Origin: Marvania coccoides
Lineage: Eukaryota; Chlorophyta; Trebouxiophyceae; Chlorellales; Chlorellaceae
Direction of reading: 5' to 3'
Assembly (NCBI GenBank): GCA_963854735.1
Contig: OY978103.1
Location: forward strand, 620,001 to 684,000
Length of the DNA: 64,000 bases
Shown: positions 9,562-19,145 of the stretch, in pieces
Numbering within the stretch: position 1 is the stretch's first letter
Layout: each line of letters starts with the position of its first letter
Notes under the pieces: model-generated
Database searches by the model: none
Told to the model about the DNA's origin: nothing
What the model saw: the letters and a program-made list of their open reading frames with translations, nothing else
Made by a program: the position numbers and the translations under genes

Positions 9562-12406
9562 ATGAACGGTCGCCCAGCACTTGCGCGACAGCTGCTTCAA
9601 GGTGGGTTTTGTGAGGCCGGCGAAGTGCAGGGCCACCGCTGTGGTTTCCCCTCTATTTCCGAAGCTTAACATCGCACAATGCAACAAATTATCTTGCAGA
9701 CTCCACTACCGCTGCGCTCCCTACCATCTCCCTCCAAGCAAGCCAAATCGCCTGTTCTAGTTCCCACTGCTGCGCCGTTGATGAGTCATATTTCCCCCTT
9801 CTCTTTCATAAAGGCTACTGCTGGGGCGGAGGGCAGCAGCTTGGCACCGGCGCAACTGCCAACAACACTGTCCCAAACCCGCTGCTTAGCACAGAGGCTT
9901 GGTTGCAGGTGATACTTGTTCAATACAGAAACACATTTTTTTTTCCCCGTCTGATTATTCTTTCTAAATGGTTTCTTTCTACCGCAGCTCTCTGCGGGAG
10001 AAAACTTCACTTGCGGGGTGACCTTGGACGGGCGGTTGCTGTGCTGGGGAGCACACAACGGGGTTGGGCAGCTCGGAGACGGAACTACCACAGCCAGAGA
10101 AACTCCCACGATTACCGCAACCAATATGACATTTTCACACGTCAGCGCTGGAGTGAACACCGCATGCGCTGTTGCAACCGATGGCTCTGGGTATTGCTGG
10201 GGTTCCGGCGTAGACAACGCGCTGGCAAATAACTCCACCGATGACAAACTGGTGCCTACGTTGATGGCAGGGAATCAGCGCTGGCGGCGGGTGGTGGTTG
10301 GCGGTTCCCACGTGTGCGGCATATTGGACAATGGAAGGTGCATGTGCGCGGGCGACAACACCTTTGGGCAGCTGGGGACGGGCACTTCAGCCAACTCGAC
10401 AGTTCCAACGCTGATTTCAGGGGATCAAGCTTTTGTCGAAATCAGCGCGGGTCTGCGCCACACGTGCGCCATTTCTTTCGCCGGATTCATGTGGTGTTGG
10501 GGCCAGGGGGCGCAGGGGGCGCTGGGAAATAACGCCGAGGTTGACAGCAACGTCCCTATTCGAGTGAATGGAAACACCTGGCTCAGCGTGAGCTGCGGTG
10601 CTTCGTACACGGTCGCACGCGGCGCCGACGGCATATCCTGGGCGTGGGGCAGCAATTCCCAAGGGCAACTGGGCGTTGGATCTGACATACAACGGTCGTT
10701 GATTCCAGTTGAAATTTCCGGCGATGATGTTTGGGCAGAGATCATCGCGGGGGGCGAAACTTCAGCCGGCATAGGGCAGAATCGGTCAGCTTCAACGTGG
10801 GGACGCAACGACAACTACCAGCTGGGAGACGGCACTACCACCAACAAGTTTGTGCCCACCGCCATCACAGTTGCGTCAGTTTCTTCTCCGGAAGGTGACG
10901 ACAACGCACCAGATGGAGCTGCAGAGGAAGACGGGGGAGGCTCGCCTGTCCCTTGGGTGGTGGCGTTGGTGGGCGTTGGGTGTGCCGTCGCTGGAGCAGC
11001 CGCTGTGCTAGGCGGAATTGCGTGCTGTGGGAAAAAAATAAGAGGGAGCGCTCTGCCAAGAAATGTGGCGCCTCAACCCGATTTCAGCGGCTCCGAATCC
11101 CTCTCCGCGTCCTCTGCCGCTTCCCTGGGCGGCCCCACTTTAGAGGACCACGTTCTGAAATGGGCTGGGACATTGGTCAGCGACTCAAACCCTGGGGCGG
11201 CAAGCGAGCCCCCCGCTCAACTGAAACATCTCGAGTTTGCCTGGAAATCTGTGCGTCCCATCAAAGTGCTGGGGCTGGGCTCCTTCGGAAAAGTATATTT
11301 GGCCGAGCTGGGGCACGCCCTTGTCGCCATCAAGCTGCTGGTGGATGCCAACGCCGTGATCGCGAGTTCGGTCGACCCAGAGATTGCTGATGAGAGGAAG
11401 AGCGTGGCAGTGGTGTCTCACGACTTGCTGGTGGAAGAAATTTCGATAATGGCGCCGCTGCGGCATCCCAATGCAAGTTCTTTGCTACCATAACCACTAT
11501 ACTATTTTTTCAAAGCCGGAACCGTATTTAACTTACTTTCTTCGTATTTTCAGGTGGCATTGCTGCTGGGATATAGCTTGCACCCCCCTGCCTTGGCGGT
11601 TGATTACTGCTCCCGTGGTTCGCTGTACGAACTGCTGCAGCGCGGTATCAGTGAGCCTGAACTCGCGAGGCAGCTCACTTGGCAGCGCCGTGTGCGCATG
11701 GCGGCCGATGCGGCAGCCGGGCTGCTATATTTGCACTCTAAAAACACCATGCACCGCGACGTCAAGTCCCCAAACCTACTGGTGGCAGCGGATTGGACCG
11801 TCAAGGTACGAGAGAGCTTTGAATGACCGTTTTCATGAGAAAAACGCAATCTGAACCTTCCTTTCTCGCTAATTTCCAGGTCGCTGACGTCGGCATGAGC
11901 GGTTTGATGATCCTTGAAGCCAATGCGCAGTCTACTTCGACAGGAGGAGCTTCCAACCCACGCTGGCTGAGCCCTGAAGTGCTCAGTGGCGGCCGACACA
12001 CAGGTAATCACGCGACATGAACGTCCCACGGCCGCGCTCGTTTTTAACGCAAACTGTTTCTCTCTGGATAGCTGCTGTATCCCAGTTCCTCCTCTTTCTT
12101 TCTCTCACAATTGCAGGAGCTTCCGACGTCTTCTCATTTGGCGTGTGTCTGTGGGAGCTGCTCGTTTGGAAGCTGCCGTGGGAGTCCTCCAATCTCTACT
12201 CGATAGTTGTTCAGGTAGTCCAGGGGAAGCGCCTACAGGTGCCGCCCATTTCGCAAATGGTTGGATTTGGGGACGGACAGCGACCAGTCAAGGCGGTGGA
12301 GGCGTACGTGGCCCTAATGGAGCAATGTTGGACCCAAAAACCTGAAGACCGTCCGAGTTTCCAAACGATTACGGAAGAGCTGCGGCGCTTAGAGAACAGT
12401 CCGTAA
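9562..12406 (+). CDS. Receptor-like kinase: RCC1 repeats, one TM helix, TKL kinase (copy 1)
   Basis: Six exons (9562-9601, 9700-9908, 9988-11472, 11554-11805, 11880-12003, 12117-12406) give 799 residues. Residues about 30-380 are RCC1-type propeller repeats (YCWGSG...LVPTLMAGNQRW, CMCAGDNTFGQLGTGTSANS). A glycine/acidic linker follows, then a single hydrophobic helix at about 405-430 (WVVALVGVGCAVAGAAAVLG) and a tyrosine-kinase-like kinase. Kinase motifs are GLGSFGKV (512-519), catalytic Lys532 in VAIK, HRDVKSPN (645-652), D665-V-G in place of DFG, and SPE. Catalytic Lys and both Asp are present, so activity is possible. The third intron (11473-11553) starts GCAAGT, a GC-AG intron at RHPN|VALLLG. 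No clear signal peptide is seen at the chosen start, so a missed 5' exon is possible. By architecture it is a membrane receptor kinase; its ligand is unknown. It converges on the FAS1-kinase gene. Confidence 0.8.
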
Positions 12407-12973
12407 ACTAGTTTACATCGATTTTGAAACGAACGTGGTACTTGCGCATTAATCTTGCAGTGGGGCAGAAAGGGAAACACAGGGAGGAAATAACAGGGAA
12501 GGAGAACGGGGCACCTGCAACCTTTGATCAGCAGTTGATGATTTAACGCTTGCAAAACTAGCGTAACAAATTTAATTGCCTGGAGAATCAGCATGGATCA
12601 GGACATCTGTTGGTGGGGGGCTGCAGATGAAGAAGGAGCATGCAGACAGAAGAAGGGACTGGCTGTAAAACTACAATTGAGGGAACAAGAGCTGGGTGTG
12701 CAGAATGGAGACAGAAGTTGAATGAATTTGTCAAATCAATTTATTAAGAAACAAAAGTTAGATAGAACAAAGAAGAAGGAAAATGAGTACGGTCTATTTA
12801 TTTCAAATACCCAATGTCGATTGAATATAATTAAGCGGGGGAACGAGTCAACAGGGGGAGGACGCCAGCAGAGTGTGCCCGCCATTACTCGCTGCTTTGA
12901 TTGCCCAGGTCAAAATATGAGTAGGGAAAATGTCACGTTTTATGTAGAACAGTGTTGCTCAAATGGTATCAAA
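12407..12973. other. Spacer between convergent kinase genes (copy 1)
   Basis: 567 bp holding the 3' flanks of both kinase genes. No further gene is visible. It is conserved in the second duplication copy (21992-22556) with one small indel (GGTGGGGGGCTGC versus GGTGGGGCTGC). Confidence 0.6.
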
Positions 12974-15615
12974 TTAAAGAAGTGTGCTCAAGGTGGTGGA
13001 CACAGCCTCAAAACTGGGTCGCTCGGCTGGGTCATGCGCCCAGCAGCATTGCATGAGCTCGATGTACCGCTGGAATTTATCAGTGTCGATGGTGTGGATG
13101 CTCGCCATGGGAAGATCAGAGAGCAAAGGAATGGCAGGACGGGTCCCTACTGACACCTTGATGGCGATCTACAGTTCAAGAAAGCGACACACAATTAGAG
13201 GTGCGAAGGGAAAACGTGTAGTTGACAAAGGAAAAAGTGCTTGCGGTGAAGGAAGAAATGGATACTTACCGCGTACGTGGATGGCACTTCTGAGAAGGGA
13301 ACCTGCTGCACAAGCAGTTCCCATAGCACAATGCCAAACGCGTAAACATCGGATGCAGTGCTGTACTTCTTGCCGTTGAGCACTTCCGGCTGCAAGGAAA
13401 GAAAACATCAAATTCAATTCAGTTTTCTGGAAGAAAAATACAAATTAAAATTTGCGCAATAATAATTCCAGACACTTACAGCCAACCACCTAGGATTGCC
13501 AGCCCCTCCAGCACTAACGCGCGAAACAGAGGCTTTGCTGGCTTCTGCCAGCAGCTTTGAGAGCCCCATGTCGGAGCATTTTACGCTCCAGTCGCCGAAA
13601 ACCAAAAAGTTCAAAGACTTGATGTCTCTGTGCAAAATTTGGGGCGATCTGGAGTGCAAATGGATGCACCCCGCGGCTCCGTCCATAGCCATGCGAATCC
13701 TTCGCTCCCATGTGAGCTCCTCAGCCAAACCACGATCAGCATTAGCCTGTTGAAGGATACTGTAGAGAGATCCCCTTGAAGCGTACTCTGAGAAGAAGAA
13801 AGAGCAGGAATAAATAAATAAAATTAAAGATGTGAAAGGGGATGATGTTACTCAATAATGACATGTTTACGAACTTCAAAGTCTGAGAATATCTTACCAA
13901 TAGCCAAGCAAGGCGGATTCAAACAGAAGCCAGTGAGCAGTACCACGTTAGGGTGGCGTAAGAATGCCATGATGCTGACCTCCTGCATAATTACATACAT
14001 TCACACATGTGAAAGCAACAAATCAGCTGAAATTGTTCAGAAACTGCTCTATGCACGTGCATAGCTTACCTTAACGAGCGCCCCTTGCGAAGTGGAGGCA
14101 ATGTTGCTGTCATCGGTGAGCGCATGCCAAGCATGAGAGGAAGCCACCAGCTTCAGCCGCTGAGTGTCCACCAGCACCTTGACAGCAACCAGCGTATAGT
14201 TCAGCTTGGCCAGAAAAACTTTGCCGAAGGCGCCCTGGCCCAGCGTTTTCACCACTTCAACGTCCCGCCAACCAAACGCCAAAGGCACCACGTGCTGGGG
14301 GATTTTGCGCAAGGAAATCTTCTCCATCGGCGCGTGGCGGGAAATCCAGTTGAGCACAGGATCTTGGGGGGCCCCGTCGGCGAAGCTAGCAACAGCATAT
14401 GCACCATTTTTGTACACGGGCAGCATTTTCCCTTGATCGTCAGCTGCCAGACGGTTTCTGCGTTTCCTTCGCCAGACGAACACCCCAGCTATGACGCCTG
14501 CGATAACATTCGAACGTAAATTGGCTGGAAATGGCTTAGGAAAATTCAGTTTTTATAATTATTTGTAATTTTTTCATATGTTTGAGTGCCATCGCACCTG
14601 TCACAGCAAGGCCACCTACAACACCACCCACTATGACACCGATATTAGAAGAAGATGAAGGGGCAGGGGCATTAGTAGCAGTGGTAGAAGCGGACGAGTT
14701 CGCTTCTTTGGGAGGCGGTGTGGCAACAATCTCAAGAGGCGGCGACGGCGATGCTGCAGGCACAACAACACCGGGAGTTCCAGAAGGAGCCAATCCGACG
14801 TCATCCAGCTCAGGATGCAGTAGATCGTTAATAAAAATGGCAGACTGGCCGTCGCAGTTGATTATTTCAGTGACGGCAGTTCCTGCTGGGGAGTCGACAA
14901 CGTCTACAGTCAAATTTTGGGTTGGACTGCTGGCCAAGAAGGTGCCAATCGGAACTTGCGCCCCGTCAACGTAGAATGTGATCGGCTTGTCGGAACCCGG
15001 GAGGTCCCCTATTGCTGTTGTTGCTAGCATCGAGGCGTTGTCAAGAAAAGAAGCAAAGTGGAGGTTGAGAACGCCGCCCACGAACTTCCAATCCGCGAGA
15101 AGGCTAGCCGGTATGGAGGCTAAGACTCTCTGCATAGCCTCGTCCGAAGGTACGATCGTCATGATGTTGCCAGGCATGGGTCCTGAAAGAGCAGGGGAGG
15201 GGGGGAATTTCGACATATTTAAAATGAAATTTAAATATATGTCGGTGATATGCCGCGAGGGGAGGTGTTTTTAGCGATTTTGAAAAGAAAGACTCGCGGC
15301 GAGGTGGAATTTTCGGCAGCATTGCTCACAGCTCTCACCGAGTTCTGAGTTGGCGGAAGCCGTGAGAATACGGCTCACCCCATCTGCTTGTGCGAAGCGC
15401 AACTTGATGGGCTCGCACTGACCGGCGAGCACTTCAGACACCTTCAAAGCAGAAATCTGCTGCAGTGCAACAGTGCTCACTGCAAAAAAGCAGGGAATCG
15501 GCTGGGAGTGAGAGCGGCGATATCCAGCTACAATAAACGCAACACGTGCAAGAAAGAATACGAGTACGCACGCACAATAATAAAACAATATGGCCGCTTT
15601 TGGTAGCAGATGCAT
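12974..15615 (-). CDS. Receptor-like kinase: fasciclin (FAS1) domain, TM helix, TKL kinase (copy 1)
   Basis: Eight exons on the minus strand (15615-15576, 15479-15339, 15182-14598, 14497-14070, 13982-13898, 13787-13480, 13389-13270, 13168-12974) give 633 residues. A short hydrophobic N-terminus (LLPKAAILFYYLSTVA) may be a signal sequence. Residues about 60-190 form a FAS1 fold (GNIMTIVPSDEAMQRVL, VLNLHFAS, then DKPITFYVDGAQVPIGTF), a domain family known for cell adhesion. A Ser/Pro/Thr linker and a Gly/Val helix (about 241-264) end in WRRKRR, a stop-transfer. The kinase shows LGQGAFGKV (341-349), Lys362 in VAVK, HRDIKSLN (479-486), D499-M-G in place of DFG, APEVL and DVYAFGIVLWELL. All introns are GT-AG. 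The first, GTGCGT (15575) to TTTTTTGCAG (15480), is supported by comparing the copies: the exon differs by 3 nt and the intron by 4. Confidence 0.8.
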
Positions 15616-18600
15616 CTCTTTCTCTCGCTTATATGAAAGTCCCGATGGGCTAGCTCCAGAATTAAGCAATCGCGTATTTGCACTATGGATGTATATACTT
15701 AGTTCACTAGTACATCTGGGTTTTTGGGAAGGCCAAACGCCTCGTCTTTCTTTGGCAACCACTCAAAAAAACGGGGCGTCGGGTTGTCGTCATACGTCAA
15801 CCATTTTGAATTTTAAAAGAAGGGTATACTTTTGCAGCTCTTAAAAGTCTTACATACCTGAGCACGCTCCCGCCTGAAGCCTTTTTACGAAACCTTTAAA
15901 TAATAATACGATCAAAACGCTTAACTTAAAATTTACTCAACAGCAAGTCCCAGCTTCATAGAATAATGACTAGATTATAAGGCTATTCACGTCCTCTGTT
16001 GTAGCGCAGAGCTCCATTTATAAGGTGACCCAGGCGATTTCCATGAGAAAATGAGTTGTTCGTGGCCCACAACGTGTTCAACGTCGCCCGGACTCTGTGA
16101 ATCATTGCTATGGTGTGAAGTTTACATGGTGCGATCTATATTACTCAGATGATTTATTTGTCTTACCTCGTCTCCCGACCCATTCTTTTTTCAGTGCCAT
16201 GGCCGCTCTATCGCTTCAAGGGTGTATGCACCCTGTGGTACTGGCTGCGAGACCAGTTATGGCAGCCAAGGTTGAGGCCCGCGCGCGCGAGCTTGGCCTG
16301 CAGCGTGGCCCGTCTGGCTATCCGGCGTCTCCTGGTTTGATGTTTACAGCCTACGACGCGTACTGCGAGAAGCGGACCTGCATCTTTTGGTTTAGCACCG
16401 GCGATCTGCACTTTTCAAACACATATGTATTCATGTACCATTGCAAAATACTTTGTTTTACGTCCTCGAAAACTACCGGCTGACGGAGAGACCCAGTCAT
16501 ATGTAAACAGCCAAATAAAGTATGCCACCGCCTTCTGGCGTTTTTATAATGCAAGAGCAAAACCGAAATAACCCATAGAAGCCGTGTCCTGCAACCATCG
16601 CCCCTCCTATAGACATTTTACTGCTCTGCGTCGGGGGAGAGAAAAAAACTTGTAGGGACTATTTTTTCAGCAGCCAACCCTCCTCAACAAATTTAACGTG
16701 GCTGAACATAATTATGGTGTCCTTGAATGCGCCTAGGATCATGGTATAGCGAAGGAAAAAGGATATTATTTTCTCATCTTCACATCAGCCCGCATTATGT
16801 CCGCGAGTCATTTACAAGTTCTTTATTTTTTTTTAATTAAAGGATGAAGCAAGCTTCACAAAAAGCCTTTCAGCGTTCAAAAAGATTCAGAATTCGGAAC
16901 GGTAGGACGAAAAAACCGTGCTTGCCAAAAAGTCAAGAGCACTAAAGTAATGGTGCCTGTTCCGGATCGGGCGCAGGGCGGTCCCGGACCGCTCCGGATC
17001 GGCGCCCCGACGCGACTGGCGAAATCCGGAAGCAAAAGAAGAAGTTCAAACAAGAAGTAGCCGAAATTGGCATTTATATTTGCTGGTTTGATGTTGCGCC
17101 CGTAGACAATTAGAAACACAATGGATGCGGCAGAGACCATGCCCGGCTCCGCTCCGAGAGCCGAACATCTAATCGAAAACGAAAGCCAACGTCGCGCTAC
17201 CAAAACAGCGACGAAGCTGCCCCAGAACAAGTCAGGGAAGCGCGCAGGACGTCCGCCAGGGCCGTCCCTGCCCCGGCGGTGCCCACTGAAGAGGAGCTGC
17301 AGGAGCTGGTCGACCGTCACGGAGCTGCTGCCCTGGGGCTGAATCCCACCCCAGCACCGGTGCAGAAGAAGGCCAGGGTCGTCAAGGAGCCCTTCGGTGT
17401 CCGCGTCCTCCGCGCTCTCAAGCTGATTTCGTCCGCCGGGTCCGGAAAGTTGCTACTCTCTTTGTATTACAAAGTGGTTAAACCAAGAGAGAGATATGTA
17501 TATTTTTTGAAAAGTTGAACATTCCCTAGCGGCCCTCATGCTGTGGTTCCCTTCTGCCCCTACGGAGGTCCGCACAAAGCCCGACATCATCTTTTTCCTG
17601 GCCATTCCTTCCGAGTTCACCATCTCAGAAATCGATCAACTGCCTCCGGATAAGAAAACGGCGTGGTTCATAGAGATTGGATTCACTGGCGATGGATGTC
17701 TGACCAATAAAATGAAAGCAATAACCCAACAACTTGCAAACTTGCAGGTCTCTTTATGTCCTTTGGGAGTACGAAAATCCAAAACAGTACCGCATGGAAA
17801 TAAAAAAGATCGCCAGCACCGCATGCGAAGGCATCATTCATTGCGTATGATGAAGAAAACCGCCAACAGGTCTGCGTCGTGCAGCCGGGCGTAGGATGAG
17901 ATGCTGAAGAGGGAAAGAAACGCTACCGAGAAACACCAGGCGATGGGAAACACCGCAGCGGGATGGCCATGGGAATTCACACTTATTGCCCCTTCAGTCA
18001 TCTCCCTTGGTTCTTTGTTTTGTTTTGTTTTGTTTCACAAAGACCTGGGTGCCTGATATGAATAAACGGGTTCTTCCGCGTGGAGAGAGCTGTGCACCGT
18101 GCTGTAGCAAGGAAGAAACAGAGGCGCGAGGATGGATGGACTGTTACAAGCTCCTATTTAAGTACTCTCGTTGACCCCCATTTTTTTTCCCTTTCCTTTA
18201 TTCATGTCGGTCGCACCGTTGGGCAACTCAGGAAGGCAGGGGCCAGAGCCTTACATTGTGGGCGACGGTGCGGTATCGGCGGAATGCTGTATCCGTACGC
18301 CCCAGTACCTGAGGTTGATCCCACGGATGGAAGGGGGTACCCCGCCTTACTGTGGCGGGGTGAGTGGCACGTCGACTTGCGGATCTCTTAAAGGGCACCC
18401 TCGGTAATAGACGTTACAACCATATGTAAAACCTTGAAACCTTGAGCACCCGCGGCAAAAGCTTGGGGAACGCTCAGCTCCTATTGAACAATGTACCGCT
18501 GGTACACATGCGCTACACATACGACTACGTTGCCTGATTTGTTCTTTGGAAACCGGCTATTGAGTCAGAATCCGGGTGGGTACGCTTCCAGAACGCATGG

Positions 18601-19145
18601 AGAGGTCAAGCAAGATAAGCTATCGATAAACGATGAAATAAAAATAACAAATTTCTCGAGATAAATAAAGGAAAAAAGGCGTGAAAAAGGCCGGGGCTTA
18701 TTCATGTTGCCGGGAAGTTCGCATCATGGTGCCGTTGCCGCAAGCGTCCGTCCCAGCCCCTCGATCGCCGAGTGTCGCCTCATCGTCTCTCCAGCCGGGA
18801 GGCCCCGCCGCCCCCGAGAGAGAGTATAAGCCAAAGGCCGCGGGTCCCACTGCAGAAATTGGCCCGGAGAACGCCGAAATGTACGAAAAGAACCAATTAA
18901 ATTATAGTCGTATTGTGCTACAAGTCCGACGAGGAGGAAGCTGAATCACAAACGAAATCCATGAAATCGAAAATACGCTATTATGGTATCAGCAAGTATG
19001 ACACCATGCAATAATACCAGCCGAATTTCGAGTTGAATATGCCGTATTTCAAAATTTACTTTCATCAATCGCCAATAATAAAAAAGACCTCATGATCGCC
19101 CGCACTAATCCCTTGCTATATTGGCTGGTAATAACCAATATTTTA
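15616..19145. other. Region between duplication copies: degenerate repeat ORFs, no confident gene
   Basis: From 15714 to about 18927 the sequence is unique or repeat-derived. Pieces that look formerly coding: minus strand about 15786-15694 (PTPRFFEWLPKKDEAFGLPK, ending in the duplication junction); plus strand 16197-16420 (MAALSLQGCMHPVVLAARPV); plus strand 17110-17515, open after a TAG with no ATG (PTEEELQELVDRHGAAALGL); and plus strand 17540-17850 (KPDIIFFLAIPSEFTISEID, WFIEIGFTGDG), broken by a frame change at about 17748. The last shares its beginning with 9191-9274. No RNA gene or terminal repeat was found. The segment from 18928 belongs to duplication copy 2. Confidence 0.4.
17493..18097 (+). 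pseudogene. Degenerate repeat-family ORF of unknown type
   Basis: The frame starting near 17538 reads LWFPSAPTEVRTKPDIIFFL and continues through WFIEIGFTGDGCLTNKMKAI to about 17748. It then resumes in another frame (SLYVLWEYENPKQYRMEIKK, about 17752-17850) before two TGA stops. The 5' part also occurs at 9191-9274, and a 31-bp piece at 18067-18097 occurs at 9283-9314, so it is a repeated, decaying element. A short perfect inverted repeat (CTTTGTA-T-TACAAAG) lies just upstream at about 17459-17473. I do not recognise the family; a transposon relic is the most likely reading, but no transposase or reverse transcriptase motif is visible. Confidence 0.4.

Larger units (their letters stand above)
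9341..15713. repeat. Tandem segmental duplication, copy 1 (6.4 kb)
   Basis: Direct repeat of 18928-25285. The offset is 9,584-9,585 through the RCC1-kinase gene and 9,582-9,583 through the FAS1-kinase gene, so only a handful of single-base indels separate the copies. Both genes, all their introns and the 567-bp convergent spacer are repeated. The left boundary lies in a shared AGGAAGCTGAATCACAAACG. The right boundary lies at AGTTCACTAGTAC, after which the two flanks are unrelated. Confidence 0.95.

Noticed and set aside
16097..16483. 128-codon ORF with MAALSLQGCMHPVVLAARPV
   Set aside because: No recognised family and no splice or start support. It lies in a repeat-rich interval, so it is noted only in the regional entry.
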